A DNA stretch of 63,720 nt from an uncultured Anaerobutyricum sp. (GCF_934307085.1 NZ_CAKRCF010000014.1:1-63720), one strand, 5' to 3'; shown: positions 26,392-35,643, numbered from the stretch's first letter. The notes: generated from the letters alone by a model not told the origin. Program-made: numbers and translations.

Positions 26392-26544
26392 TTAAATCAT
26401 TATTTTCCCTTTTAACTTAAGGGCTCTTGCTCCACTGACAATAGAAATCACACCAACACTGACTCCCACAATTGCTGTGATAATTCCCACAACAATTCCG
26501 GCAGCACCAATCTGTCCCAATGTTTTAAAAATTTTTTCGTTCAT
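26392..26544 (-). CDS. Small membrane protein, 50 residues
   Basis: Complete short reading frame with ATG at 26544 and TAA at 26392-26394, preceded by AGGAG with 6 nt spacing. Sequence begins MNEKIFKTLGQIGAAGIVVG, then one long hydrophobic span (about residues 12-38) and a basic end (ALKLKGK). The Lys/Phe N-terminus, G-x-x-GA...IVVGI pattern and ARALK-x-K end recall small single-pass proteins common in Firmicutes whose role is unknown. It lies 20 bp downstream of the pyrE stop and is probably cotranscribed with it. Confidence 0.7.
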   Translation of the reverse strand: MNEKIFKTLGQIGAAGIVVGIITAIVGVSVGVISIVSGARALKLKGKIMI

Positions 26545-26564
26545 ACAAATCTCCTGTCAGAATA

Positions 26565-27239
26565 CTACTTTACTCCATACTGGTCATAATATGCGTCAAT
26601 TGCTGCTTTTAATTTATCATCGATGATAACTTTTCCTTTGTATGGTTTGTTGTAAAGATGTTCTACAACTTCTGCCATTGTAACGATTGCGGTCGTCTTC
26701 ATGCCGTACTTTTCACTGATTTCTGTAAGAGCACTCTTCTCTCCCTGACCTCTTTCCATACGGTCAACAGAAACAACTAAGCCGCCGACTTTCACATCAC
26801 CCTGTGCCTTAATAATCGGAAGTGTTTCCTGAATAGAAGTACCTGCTGTAGTAACATCCTCAATAATGATAACCTTATCCCCATCCTGAATTGGACTTCC
26901 AAGAAGGATTCCTTTATCTCCATGGTCTTTTACTTCTTTACGGTTACTGCAGTAACGAATATCTTTATCATACTTCTCCGAGATTGCGATTGTTGCGGCA
27001 ACGCTTAATGGGATTCCCTTATAAGCAGGTCCAAATAATACATCAAAATCAAAACCGAAATGATCATGAATTGCCTGTGCATAATATTCACCTAATCTTT
27101 TTAACTGGGAACCGGTACGATAAAATCCCGTATTCACAAAAAACGGAGTCTTTCTTCCACTCTTTGTTACGAAGTCTCCAAACTTCAGTACGTTGCAGTC
27201 AATCATAAATTCTATAAACTCTTTTTTGTATTGTTCCAT
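26565..27239 (-). CDS. pyrE: Orotate phosphoribosyltransferase
   Basis: 224 residues. Joins orotate and PRPP to give OMP. The PRPP-binding loop VIIIEDVTTAGTSIQET (about residues 120-136) is intact, as are FVNTGFYRTG and FGPAYKGIPL. GGAGG precedes the ATG. It is separated from pyrD by about 247 bp containing an inverted repeat, so it may have its own promoter or processing signal. Confidence 0.96.
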   Translation of the reverse strand: MEQYKKEFIEFMIDCNVLKFGDFVTKSGRKTPFFVNTGFYRTGSQLKRLGEYYAQAIHDHFGFDFDVLFGPAYKGIPLSVAATIAISEKYDKDIRYCSNRKEVKDHGDKGILLGSPIQDGDKVIIIEDVTTAGTSIQETLPIIKAQGDVKVGGLVVSVDRMERGQGEKSALTEISEKYGMKTTAIVTMAEVVEHLYNKPYKGKVIIDDKLKAAIDAYYDQYGVK

Positions 27240-27270
27240 AACAACCTCCGATTTATCCTTTTGATTTCTA

Positions 27271-27327
27271 TGTATTCTCGAAATTTTACTTTATACTATA
27301 TTCCAAATACCATATTCCAAGAATACA
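27271..27327. repeat. Inverted repeat in the pyrE leader
   Basis: TGTATTCTCG (27271-27280) faces CAAGAATACA (27318-27327), with ATTCCAAATAC/CATATTCCAA tracts between. It is 32 nt upstream of pyrE. Similar arms occur in the leaders of purE and pyrK. Confidence 0.5.
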
Positions 27328-27486
27328 TTCAGTTGTTTTGATTCTAACACAGTTTATTTGTATTTTCAACTCACCTGGAAAATCTATTATATAAATATAC
27401 TTTCTTATAAGTATCCAGCATAAATCATATAATAAATTTACGTACGAATACATATTAACAAAATTGTTTTCTTATAAGTATATATT

Positions 27487-28389
27487 TTAATCAATACATC
27501 CGATAATCTCGTTAATATCCTCAATATGATATCTTTCCATGTAGGCCTTGATTCCGTCTAATACTTCCATTGTCGCACGAGGATTATGGAAGTTCGCTGT
27601 TCCGACAGAAACCATTGTCGCACCTGCCATCATCATCTCGATGGCATCTTCTCCTGTGAGAATGCCGCCCATTCCAATGATTGGAAGCTTACATGCGTGA
27701 CTTACCTGATAGACCATACGGACAGCAACTGGCTTGATTGCAGGACCGGACATACCACCTGTCTTATTGGCAAGTACAAACTTACGTCTGTGAATGTCAA
27801 TCTTCATTCCTGTAATCGTATTGATAAGAGAAAGTGCATCACTTCCGCCGGCTTCTGCTGCCTTTGCCATTTCTGTAATGTCTGTAACATTTGGGCTTAA
27901 CTTCATAACGATTGGCTGTTTTGCCTTTGCCTTAATCGCCTTCGTAATCTCATATAAAGCATCCGGATTTTGACCAAAAGCAATTCCACCCTCTTTTACA
28001 TTCGGGCAGGAAACGTTAATCTCTAATAAATCAACTGGCTCATCTGCAAGACGTTCTACAACTTCCACATAATCAGAAGTACTTCTTCCGCATACGTTGA
28101 CGATAATAGACGCTCCCTTTTCTTTTAAATGAGGGATATCTCTCTTACAGAATAAATCGATTCCTGGATTCTGTAATCCGACTGCATTCAGCATTCCGCC
28201 ATAAGTTTCTGCCACACGAGGAGTTGGATTCCCTTCCCACGGTACATTTGCCACACCTTTTGTTGTAACTGCACCAAGTGCTGCAAGGTCTACAAACTGT
28301 TCATATTCTGCACCGGAACCAAAAGTTCCTGAGGCAGTTGTCACAGGATTTTTAAATGTCTTTCCAGCTAATGTTACTTCTAAATTCAT
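27487..28389 (-). CDS. pyrD: Dihydroorotate dehydrogenase 1B, catalytic subunit
   Basis: 300 residues. FMN-containing subunit oxidising dihydroorotate to orotate and passing electrons to PyrK. The catalytic cysteine of class 1B lies in EINVSCPNVKEGG (around residue 128). FMN-phosphate binding is via GGILTGEDAIEMMMAG. Its start overlaps the pyrK stop by 4 bp (ATGA), the usual arrangement for this heterotetramer. Confidence 0.97.
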   Translation of the reverse strand: MNLEVTLAGKTFKNPVTTASGTFGSGAEYEQFVDLAALGAVTTKGVANVPWEGNPTPRVAETYGGMLNAVGLQNPGIDLFCKRDIPHLKEKGASIIVNVCGRSTSDYVEVVERLADEPVDLLEINVSCPNVKEGGIAFGQNPDALYEITKAIKAKAKQPIVMKLSPNVTDITEMAKAAEAGGSDALSLINTITGMKIDIHRRKFVLANKTGGMSGPAIKPVAVRMVYQVSHACKLPIIGMGGILTGEDAIEMMMAGATMVSVGTANFHNPRATMEVLDGIKAYMERYHIEDINEIIGCID

Positions 28390-29153
28390 GCGAATACTAC
28401 CTCCTTTGCATCAAATACCGGACCATCTTTGCAGATTCTGGTATTATTTACGTTTGTGTGATGGTCTTTTTCCTTTGTCTTGCAGATACATCCAAGACAG
28501 GCACCGATTCCACATGCCATTCTCTCTTCTAAGGAAATCTGCGCTTCCATTCCGTGTTCTTCGGCATAAGCTGCGAGAGCTTTTAACATTGGCATCGGAC
28601 CACAGGCATAGATTACTTTTCCTTCAACACCATATTTTTTAATGGCATCAATAACGGTTCCCTTTGCTCCCTGACTTCCGTCTTCCGTTGCAACTTTTAC
28701 ATCACAAACCGCTTCAAATTCTTCTTTTAAGAAAGTGGAAGTTCTGTAGCCAAGTACCACTGTTTTTTCTGCATTAAGCTGCTTGGCAAGCTCTAACATT
28801 GGAGGAATTCCGATACCACCACCGATGATAATTGCCTTTTCCTCTTTTAAAGTAAATCCATTGCCAAGAGGCCCCATAACTTCTAAAGTATCTCCCGCTT
28901 TCATCTCGGAAAATTCCCTTGTTCCCTCTCCGGCAACACGGTAAACTACTCTTAATGTTCCCTCTTCTTTATTAATACCACAAATACTGATTGGACGAGG
29001 TAAAAGCTTACTCTTGTCATTGCAGTACATTGCAATAAACTGTCCTGGCTTTGCTAACGCTGCCCCCTTAGGGAAGGATAATTCCATGTCGAATATCCCC
29101 TCGTCAATCTGCTGCTGACGAACAACTTTCGCTGTTTCTTTTATCATCTCCAT
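28386..29153 (-). CDS. pyrK: Dihydroorotate dehydrogenase electron transfer subunit
   Basis: 255 residues. FAD and [2Fe-2S] protein passing electrons from PyrD to NAD+. The FAD-binding RPISICGI is near residue 54, the NAD-binding GGGIGIPPMLEL near residue 112, and a C-terminal four-cysteine cluster (CGIGACLGCICK ... CKDGPVF) completes the set. The leader is 279 bp long with two hairpins and a GGAGG site before the ATG. It heads the pyrK-pyrD pair. Confidence 0.96.
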   Translation of the reverse strand: MEMIKETAKVVRQQQIDEGIFDMELSFPKGAALAKPGQFIAMYCNDKSKLLPRPISICGINKEEGTLRVVYRVAGEGTREFSEMKAGDTLEVMGPLGNGFTLKEEKAIIIGGGIGIPPMLELAKQLNAEKTVVLGYRTSTFLKEEFEAVCDVKVATEDGSQGAKGTVIDAIKKYGVEGKVIYACGPMPMLKALAAYAEEHGMEAQISLEERMACGIGACLGCICKTKEKDHHTNVNNTRICKDGPVFDAKEVVFA

Positions 29154-29176
29154 CTCTTTTCCTCCTTCTAAAAATG

Positions 29177-29234
29177 ATGTACTCTCGGAAATCTTTTATA
29201 CAAAACCAAGCATAGAAAACTTCCAAGAACACAT
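29177..29234. repeat. Inverted repeat in the pyrK leader
   Basis: ATGTACTCTCGGAA (29177-29190) faces TTCCAAGAACACAT (29221-29234), 24 nt upstream of pyrK. A further hairpin AGCGAAATTTTTC / GAAATTCTTCGCTT follows at about 29239-29279. The rest of the 279-bp gap is AT-rich with no gene. Confidence 0.5.
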
Positions 29235-29432
29235 AGCAAAGCGAAATTTTTCAACTAAGAAGCCGAAATTCTTCGCTTCAAAATACCTCTGTAATCATTT
29301 TAGCAATGTATTTTTTATTTTATCACAAAATCTGCTGTGTCGATATATAGATATTTCATTTTACAGAATAAATCTTTTTCTCAATATACATAAAAAATAT
29401 TCCTGTACATGTATTAAACACACTTTCATTTT

Positions 29433-30008
29433 TTATGCCATTTCATTCTTTAAAATATAAACCGGCAATGGCGGATTATTTGGCTTATTATAAAAAGTTT
29501 CCACAAGTACAGTATATTTATCATCCCTCAGCTCCCGAAGCCAGGCAAGTACCTGATTTTTCTCCTCAAAGCCACTATCTCCTCCGCTGTAAATAAGCAG
29601 GGAAATCATGCCACCCTCGCAAAGCAGAGCCAGTCCCTTTTCCAGAGCTTTGATTGTTGTTTCTGCCTTTGTGGAAAGACTATGATCCCCGCCAGGAAGA
29701 TAACCGAGATTAAACACGATCAGAGAAACACTTCCTTCTTTGGCATATCTATCCATATGTGCATGACTGTCCAAGACAACTTCCACCCTGTCAGAAAGCT
29801 GTTCCTTTGCTAGACGTAGCTTTGTCTGCTCTATCGCCATTTCCTGAATATCCATAGAAATCACTCTGCCCTTTTCTCCTACAAGAGCAGCCAAAAAAGT
29901 GGTATCCTTTCCTGTTCCTGCCGTTGCATCGATGCAAAGAAAGGGATTCTTTATCATCTGCTTTATCCGTTCATGGCAATATTGTGTGATTGGTGTTCTT
30001 CTCTTCAT
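29433..30008 (-). CDS. mnmM: SAM-dependent tRNA methyltransferase (YtqB/MnmM-like)
   Basis: 191 residues. Class I Rossmann methyltransferase with an unusually placed SAM loop DATAGTGKDTTFLA (residues 27-40), followed by the DIQ acidic residue, and an NLGYLPGGDHS catalytic-site motif (about 99-109) diagnostic of the YtqB group. In B. subtilis and Staphylococcus this family (MnmM) methylates 5-aminomethyl-2-thiouridine at the tRNA wobble position. It stands alone, with a repeat-filled leader. Assignment to tRNA rather than rRNA substrate is by family. Confidence 0.82.
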   Translation of the reverse strand: MKRRTPITQYCHERIKQMIKNPFLCIDATAGTGKDTTFLAALVGEKGRVISMDIQEMAIEQTKLRLAKEQLSDRVEVVLDSHAHMDRYAKEGSVSLIVFNLGYLPGGDHSLSTKAETTIKALEKGLALLCEGGMISLLIYSGGDSGFEEKNQVLAWLRELRDDKYTVLVETFYNKPNNPPLPVYILKNEMA

Positions 30009-30025
30009 TCTAATTTATCCTCTCT

Positions 30026-30149
30026 GGAGTATACTTGAAAAAACTTTCTACAAAATGTATGTCACCAGTTACATGCAACTTCGTCTAAATAAAAGTAAAA
30101 TATACCTCAATTAAGCATACAGATTATTTTTCGATTTTCAAATGCACTC
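30026..30149. repeat. Dispersed inverted repeat between uppP and mnmM
   Basis: GAGTATACTTGAAAAA (30027-30042) faces TTTTCAAATGCACTC (30135-30149). The left 80 bp aligns with 31114-31193 (shared ACTTTCTACAA and TTCG(T/C)CTAAAT blocks). A small TGTATGT/ACATGCA hairpin lies inside. It occupies most of the intergenic gap. Confidence 0.6.
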
Positions 30150-30176
30150 TAACTTACAGTATATCTTTCCATATCT

Positions 30177-30998
30177 TTATTTAATGAAAAGGAAATAGGC
30201 AGCAACAACGATACCTAAAACAATACGATATACGCCAAATGCCTTAAAGTCATTTTTCTTAATATATCCTAATAAGAACTTAATTGCTATGATAGAAACA
30301 ACAAAAGCTACAAACATACCAACTACGAGAATAGCTACTTCCATTCCTGTATAATGGAAACCATATTTTACAAGTTTTAGGAAGCTTGCGCCAAACATAA
30401 CCGGAATGGATAAGAAGAAAGAATACTCTGCTGCCACAAAACGGGATGTTCCAAGAATCATCGCTCCGATAATTGTTGCCCCGGAACGGGATGTACCTGG
30501 AATAAGAGCAAGCACCTGGAAGCATCCAATAATCAATGCAATCTTATATGTTAAATCAGATAAATCTCTTACCTGTGGTTCTCTGTGCTTATTATAGTTC
30601 TCAACGATAATAAATAAAATACCGTATAAAATCAACGTAAAAGCTACGGTTGGTGCATTGTAAAAAAGTGCATCAATTTTATCGTTAAAGGCAAGGCCAA
30701 TTACTGCTGCCGGAAGGCATCCCACAATTACCTTTCCCCATATATCAAAGGTTTCTCTCTTTTCCCTTGCAGACTTCTTTGGACTAAATGGATTCAGCTT
30801 GTGGAAATAAATCACACATACCGCAAGAATCGCGCCAAGCTGGATGACTACTAAGAACATCTCCTTAAAGTCTTTGGATACATTCAACTTAATGAATTCA
30901 TCCACCAGAATCATATGTCCTGTGGAACTGATAGGAAGCCATTCCGTGATTCCTTCCACAATTCCAAGCAGGATTACTTTTAACATTTCAATTAACAT
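30177..30998 (-). CDS. uppP: Undecaprenyl-diphosphatase (BacA/UppP)
   Basis: 273 residues, polytopic membrane enzyme dephosphorylating undecaprenyl pyrophosphate to recycle the cell-wall lipid carrier; overexpression of the family confers bacitracin resistance. The two active-site blocks are present: [17 protein letters not shown] (about residues 12-28) and [10 protein letters not shown] (about 167-176). It is monocistronic, flanked on both sides by copies of a dispersed repeat. Confidence 0.95.
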   Translation of the reverse strand: MLIEMLKVILLGIVEGITEWLPISSTGHMILVDEFIKLNVSKDFKEMFLVVIQLGAILAVCVIYFHKLNPFSPKKSAREKRETFDIWGKVIVGCLPAAVIGLAFNDKIDALFYNAPTVAFTLILYGILFIIVENYNKHREPQVRDLSDLTYKIALIIGCFQVLALIPGTSRSGATIIGAMILGTSRFVAAEYSFFLSIPVMFGASFLKLVKYGFHYTGMEVAILVVGMFVAFVVSIIAIKFLLGYIKKNDFKAFGVYRIVLGIVVAAYFLFIK

Positions 30999-31113
30999 TT
31001 TTACTTGTTACCTCCTGTAATATTTATCGCTTCATTCTACCATAAGTTACCGTATTTGTCCCTATTATTCCATCTTAAAAAAGTCTTTCAATGTATTTTA
31101 CAAAGATTTTATC

Positions 31114-31193
31114 TAGAATGTGCTTGAAAAATACTTTCTACAAGAGGTGTATCACAATTTGTGGGAGATTTCGCCTAAATGAGGACGGTGTAA
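31114..31193. repeat. Dispersed repeat upstream of uppP
   Basis: GAATGTGCTTGAAAAATACT (31116-31135) then ACTTTCTACAAGAGGTGTAT, TTCGCCTAAATGAGGAC. Aligns over about 80 bp with 30026-30105 and, in part, with the complement of 19997-20027 (CTAAATAGGAC). The rest of the 30999-31266 gap has no gene. Confidence 0.55.
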
Positions 31194-31266
31194 CGGGCTA
31201 CATCAACGGATGGAAAGTTATCATTATTTTTAAAATCTATATAATTTACAGAATCACCATAAACAG

Positions 31267-33270
31267 TTATTCTAAATCTAAAAGTCCCTGCTCCATCAGA
31301 TATTTTATCGAAAAGAGTCTTGGTTTCCTACTATTATCAAACTTTATTTTTATTTTATCTTCTTTTAGTTCAAGAATCGTTCCCTTACCAATATTTTTAT
31401 GTACAACTCTTTTTCCTTTTTGAAACTTCTTTTTGTCATAACGGAGTTCCCCGATATAGCGGGATATTTGCGCATCTTTCTGATAAAGTTCTTTTACTGA
31501 ATAAAGAAAAAGATATGTCTTTGCCCTTGTAACAGCAACATAAAATAATCGTCTTTCTTCCTCCAGGTCTGCATCTTTTACCGCTTTCTTATGTGGGGTT
31601 ACTCCCTCATTAATATCCATGACAAAAACGACTTCATACTCAAGCCCTTTTGAGCTGTGCATCGTCGTAAGTGTTACTCCACTTTTTTGTCTCTGTCTTC
31701 CTGCCTCTATCTGTTTTTTTAACTCTTCTCCATAAGAATCTATGTAAGCAAACCATTCTTCAAAACTATGATATTCTTTCGCACTCTCCTGAATCTGATT
31801 CAGAACTTCTTCCAGATCATCGGGATTCATTTTTCGAAACTGTGCGTATTCATTCATATAATCTTCATATCCAATACCATTGCGAATATACTGAATCGCC
31901 GCATATGGTTCCATTTTTCGAAGCAGACATAAATCCATCTCCAGTTTATCAACTTTTTCATAAAGCCATTTTTTTCCGAAAGTCTGCTGTTTTAGCTTTT
32001 TTAAATCTATCTGGGAATCTGTAATCATACTTCTTGAAATATAACGTTTCGGCCGATTCATTATCTGTAAAAAAAGTTTTCGGTCTCGGTTTCCCATCGC
32101 AATCTTTATATAGGTTAGTATATTTCTTGCTATCCAATGATCAAATATATTAGGAATCACATCTCTCATCTGAAATGGAATATTATATTCCATTAAACGC
32201 CCAACAAGAAGTCTTGGTTGTGTATTCGTACGAAAAATAACAGCCATCTCTTCTAATGGTATTCCTTTTTTATGATAAAAACGTATTCCCTTTAAAATAT
32301 CCGTACATTCTTCCCCAGCGTCTTTTAAATAGCGAAATGTAATTGGAACTCTTTCTCCTCTAGCTGCATGCATATTTTTAGGAAAACGCTTTGTATTATG
32401 ACTAATCAAACATTCTGCACTATCCACAATTTCCGCACTACAACGATAATTGGTATTCAAAATCACTTTTTTCGTATCAGGATAATCTTTTTCAAATCCA
32501 AGCATAATTTCCGGTCTTGCTCCGCGAAACCGGTAAATTGACTGATCGTCATCCCCAACGATAAAAAGATGCTCTCCTTTTCCTGCTAACATCCGGACAA
32601 TCTCATACTGTACTTTATTAATATCCTGAAACTCATCAATTAATATATACTGAAACTTCTGCTGCCACATGGCAAGAATGTCTTTTCTCTCTTTTAAAAG
32701 TTCATAACAAAAAACCAGCATATCATCAAAATCAATAAGATTCTCCTCACGAAGCCGCTTCTCATAACCTTCATAAATCTGAGCAAACAGTTCATCAGAA
32801 CAATTACTACTATGGTAATAGGACAGAGGTATCATCTCTCCTTTTACATAACTAATTTCATTAATAATACCTGAAAGAAATTCATTCTCATCTTCTATTT
32901 CAAGTTCCATATTCTCTGTCATTTCTTTAATATAACGACGTTTTACATCTTCCCTGATAATATTTCCAGTGGTATAACGATAGGCATAACGAAGAATCAT
33001 AAAAAAGATAGAATGAAAAGTGCCAAAGGCCACCGGTGCATTTTCCATTCCATTAAACGCCAAAAAGCGCTTTTTCATCTCCTCTGCTGCCGCTCTTGTA
33101 AATGTAATAACTAAAATATTTGATGGATGAACCCCTGCATTTTCAATAAGCCATTTTACACGATAAGTGATTACAAGAGTCTTTCCTGAACCAGGTCCGG
33201 CAAGAACCATTAACGGCCCCTCTTTATGGGTAATTGCCTCTTCCTGTTCTTTGTTAAATATACCTGGCAC
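31267..33270 (-). CDS. UvrD/PcrA-like ATP-dependent DNA helicase
   Basis: 667 residues, superfamily 1A helicase translocating 3' to 5' on single-stranded DNA. Motif I AGPGSGKTLVIT (about residues 24-35), Ia FTRAAAEEMKKR, II LIDEFQDINKVQ, III GDDDQSIYRFRGA, V TTMHSSKGLEYE, VI RRLFYVAVTRAK are all intact. It is shorter than classical PcrA (about 730) and ends in a basic KKFQKGKRVVHKNIGKG Tudor-like tail. It is probably a repair helicase; which paralogue (PcrA, YjcD or other) cannot be settled by eye. Confidence 0.87.
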   Translation of the reverse strand: MPGIFNKEQEEAITHKEGPLMVLAGPGSGKTLVITYRVKWLIENAGVHPSNILVITFTRAAAEEMKKRFLAFNGMENAPVAFGTFHSIFFMILRYAYRYTTGNIIREDVKRRYIKEMTENMELEIEDENEFLSGIINEISYVKGEMIPLSYYHSSNCSDELFAQIYEGYEKRLREENLIDFDDMLVFCYELLKERKDILAMWQQKFQYILIDEFQDINKVQYEIVRMLAGKGEHLFIVGDDDQSIYRFRGARPEIMLGFEKDYPDTKKVILNTNYRCSAEIVDSAECLISHNTKRFPKNMHAARGERVPITFRYLKDAGEECTDILKGIRFYHKKGIPLEEMAVIFRTNTQPRLLVGRLMEYNIPFQMRDVIPNIFDHWIARNILTYIKIAMGNRDRKLFLQIMNRPKRYISRSMITDSQIDLKKLKQQTFGKKWLYEKVDKLEMDLCLLRKMEPYAAIQYIRNGIGYEDYMNEYAQFRKMNPDDLEEVLNQIQESAKEYHSFEEWFAYIDSYGEELKKQIEAGRQRQKSGVTLTTMHSSKGLEYEVVFVMDINEGVTPHKKAVKDADLEEERRLFYVAVTRAKTYLFLYSVKELYQKDAQISRYIGELRYDKKKFQKGKRVVHKNIGKGTILELKEDKIKIKFDNSRKPRLFSIKYLMEQGLLDLE

Positions 33271-33343
33271 TTCTCTTCCTCCTTTCCTTCTACTTTCCTC
33301 TATTTCTTTTTATTTATATCATAAAGATAAATCTTTGCAAAAC

Positions 33344-33369
33344 AAAAGGGTGTCTCTCAACACCCTTTT
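33344..33369 (-). terminator. Intrinsic terminator of ptsHI
   Basis: AAGGGTGT pairs with ACACCCTT across a short loop, followed on the minus strand by TTTTGTTTT. The hairpin is symmetrical enough (AAAAGGG...CCCTTTT) to work in both directions. It ends the ptsH-ptsI unit, 48 bp past the ptsI stop. Confidence 0.8.
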
Positions 33370-33416
33370 ATCTTAATGCAGTTAAGTACAAGATACTCTC
33401 CTGCTATTCTTTGCTA

Positions 33417-35126
33417 TTAATGTTTTGCAACGCTCTTAAGATATGTCTCAACTTCTGCTTCTGTTGTCATAGACATTGCTTTCGCTGCAACAGCATCTGC
33501 TTCTTCTTTTGTCCAGAGAGAGATTCCCTTTCTGGTTGCTAAGATAGAAGTAGCACTTACACTGAATTCATTCATTCCAAAGGAAATTAATAATGGAGCA
33601 AGTAATGGATCTGCAGCTGCTTCTCCACACATACCAACCATGATTCCCTCTGCTCGTCCAGCTTTGATTACACGCTCAATTGAACGAAGAACTGCTGGGT
33701 TATAAGCAGAATAGAGATATGCCACTTCTGCATTACCTCTGTCTACTGCCATAGTATATCCTGTAAGATCGTTTGTACCGATACTAAAGAAATCTGCTTC
33801 TTTTGCAAAAACGTCTGCCATTAAGCTTGCAGCAGGTGTTTCTATCATGATACCAACCTTAATGTTTTCATCATATGCAACACCTTCTGCCTTCAGTTCC
33901 TCTTTCAGTTCTGCAATCATGTTCTTCACTGCACGAAGCTCATCTAAGCATGTAACCATAGGAACCATGATACGGATATCTCCGTATGCACTTGCACGAA
34001 GTAATGCCTTTAACTGAGGACGATATAAATCTTCTCTCTTTAAGCATAAACGAATTGCACGGAAACCGAGGAATGGATTCTCCTCTTTCTCAAGAGCAAG
34101 ATAAGGAATCTCTTTATCTCCACCTACATCCAATGTACGAATGATAACTGGTTTGCCCTCTAAAGTTTCGGCTACTTTCTTATATGCTGCAAACTGCTCT
34201 TCCTCTGTAGGAATCTGAGGACGATCCATGAAAAGGAACTCTGTACGGAATAATCCAATTCCTTCTCCATCGCACTCTACTACCTTCAGTGCATCTTCTG
34301 GTTTACCAATATTTGCACAAAGTTCAACCTTAACACCGTCAGCAGTTGTAGTCTCCTTGCCAACAAACTGAGCAAGGGCAGCCTTTTCTTCTAAGTATGC
34401 TACTCGTTTCTGTTCATACTCTGCCTGAAGATTCTCATCAGGATTAATGTATACCTGACCTTCTGAACCATCTAAAACAACCTTATCTCCATTGGAAACC
34501 TTTTCTGTGATTCCCGGTATACTGAGTACAGCCGGAATTTCAAGAGCCCGTGCAAGAATCGCTGAGTGGGAAGTCTTTCCACCAACTTCTGTAAGGATAC
34601 CTGTCACATTCTTAGGATTAATACCTGCAGTCATAGATGGTGTTAAATCTTCTGCTACGAGAATTGTTCCCTCTGGTACATTTGCCAGATCTACATCTTC
34701 TACATCCAGAAGTATCTTCAATAATCTAGTCTTTATATCACATACATCTGTTGCTCTCTGCTGAAACATCTCATCATCAATAGATGAAAACATCTGCATA
34801 TAATAATCGCAGATTTTCTCTACTGCTGCTTCTGCACACATCTTATCATCTGCAATGCTTGTCTCCATCTGCCCAGTCATCTCTGGATCCATAAGAAGAA
34901 GGACATGCCCTTCCAGAATCTCTGCTTCTTTCTCCCCTACTCTTTCCTTCATATCATCGGCCATTGCCTGTGTTTTTGCAATACACTTGTCAAGGGCTTC
35001 TGTTAATCTCTGTTTTTCAGCGTCAACATCACTGACTGCTTTATTATCATACGCAAGGGAAGGCTCTTTTACAATAACAGCGGAACCAATTCCGATTCCT
35101 GCTGATGCACCAATACCAGTATACAT
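33417..35126 (-). CDS. ptsI: PTS enzyme I (phosphoenolpyruvate--protein phosphotransferase)
   Basis: 569 residues. Takes phosphate from PEP to its active histidine and passes it to HPr. The phosphorylated His lies in GGKTSHSAILARALEIPAV (about residues 183-201); PEP-binding GLFRTEFLFMDR and LDVGGDKEIPYL follow; the catalytic Cys is in GMCGEAAADP (about 500). Start at 35126 is preferred: GAGGTG (35133-35138) lies 6 nt upstream, whereas a GTG further 5' falls inside that ribosome site. It lies 28 bp after ptsH and ends at a clear terminator. Confidence 0.96.
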   Translation of the reverse strand: MYTGIGASAGIGIGSAVIVKEPSLAYDNKAVSDVDAEKQRLTEALDKCIAKTQAMADDMKERVGEKEAEILEGHVLLLMDPEMTGQMETSIADDKMCAEAAVEKICDYYMQMFSSIDDEMFQQRATDVCDIKTRLLKILLDVEDVDLANVPEGTILVAEDLTPSMTAGINPKNVTGILTEVGGKTSHSAILARALEIPAVLSIPGITEKVSNGDKVVLDGSEGQVYINPDENLQAEYEQKRVAYLEEKAALAQFVGKETTTADGVKVELCANIGKPEDALKVVECDGEGIGLFRTEFLFMDRPQIPTEEEQFAAYKKVAETLEGKPVIIRTLDVGGDKEIPYLALEKEENPFLGFRAIRLCLKREDLYRPQLKALLRASAYGDIRIMVPMVTCLDELRAVKNMIAELKEELKAEGVAYDENIKVGIMIETPAASLMADVFAKEADFFSIGTNDLTGYTMAVDRGNAEVAYLYSAYNPAVLRSIERVIKAGRAEGIMVGMCGEAAADPLLAPLLISFGMNEFSVSATSILATRKGISLWTKEEADAVAAKAMSMTTEAEVETYLKSVAKH

Positions 35127-35154
35127 TATCTTCACCTCAAACTTTGAATTACAA

Positions 35155-35418
35155 TTATTCTCCTAAACCGGATTCAATCATCTCGATAGCAGTCTTTAAT
35201 GCTTCTTCTTCGTCTGGTCCATCACACTGGATTTCTACTTCAGAACCACATTTGATGCAAGCACCGATAATGTTAAGAAGGCTCTTTCCGTTTGTTGCTT
35301 TTCCGTTGAAGTTAATTGTAACATCGCTATCAAACTTAGCCATTCCTTTAGCGAATACTCCTGCCGGTCTCATGTGAAGTCCCTGTGGGTTGTTGATTGT
35401 AACTTTCTGTGATACCAT
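35155..35418 (-). CDS. ptsH: Phosphocarrier protein HPr
   Basis: 87 residues. Receives phosphate from enzyme I on His15 (NPQGLHMRPAG) and, in Firmicutes, is regulated on Ser46 by HPr kinase; Ser46 is present (NGKSLLNIIG). So it can take part in CcpA-type catabolite control. ATG at 35418 has AAGGAG 8 nt upstream and gives the canonical length. The frame remains open further 5' but without family similarity. It heads ptsH-ptsI with a strong promoter at 35558-35586. Confidence 0.97.
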   Translation of the reverse strand: MVSQKVTINNPQGLHMRPAGVFAKGMAKFDSDVTINFNGKATNGKSLLNIIGACIKCGSEVEIQCDGPDEEEALKTAIEMIESGLGE

Positions 35419-35557
35419 AGTTATTTCTCCTTTTCTTAATAGGGTAATATAAATTAAATAATAGCTAAAGAAAACAGGATACTGTGCTGCTGGCTGATGC
35501 ATTCGGTTAGTATTATACCCTGCATTCATACCTCCCCTTGTTCCTTTAGTACTCATT

Positions 35558-35586
35558 ATTTTACCATTTTTTATATACACTGTCAA
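35558..35586 (-). promoter_or_regulatory. ptsHI promoter
   Basis: On the minus strand TTGACA (35581-35586), 17 bp spacer, TAAAAT (35558-35563): an almost consensus vegetative promoter, about 140 nt before ptsH. A GGGGAGGT followed by ATG in the leader opens a short in-frame reading that I do not accept as coding. Confidence 0.82.
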
Positions 35587-35643
35587 TATAACAGCGCTTG
35601 GGCTACAGCAAAATTCTCTGTAAGATTTTCTTAAAAATGTTAT

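Noticed and set aside
27240..27486. PyrR attenuator before pyrE
   Set aside because: No PyrR-type binding-loop consensus or terminator/antiterminator pair was seen; no pyrR in the window.
35419..35586. In-frame N-terminal extension of HPr
   Set aside because: HPr families start at the MVSQKV position; AAGGAG is correctly spaced for that ATG and the extension has no similarity to any HPr.
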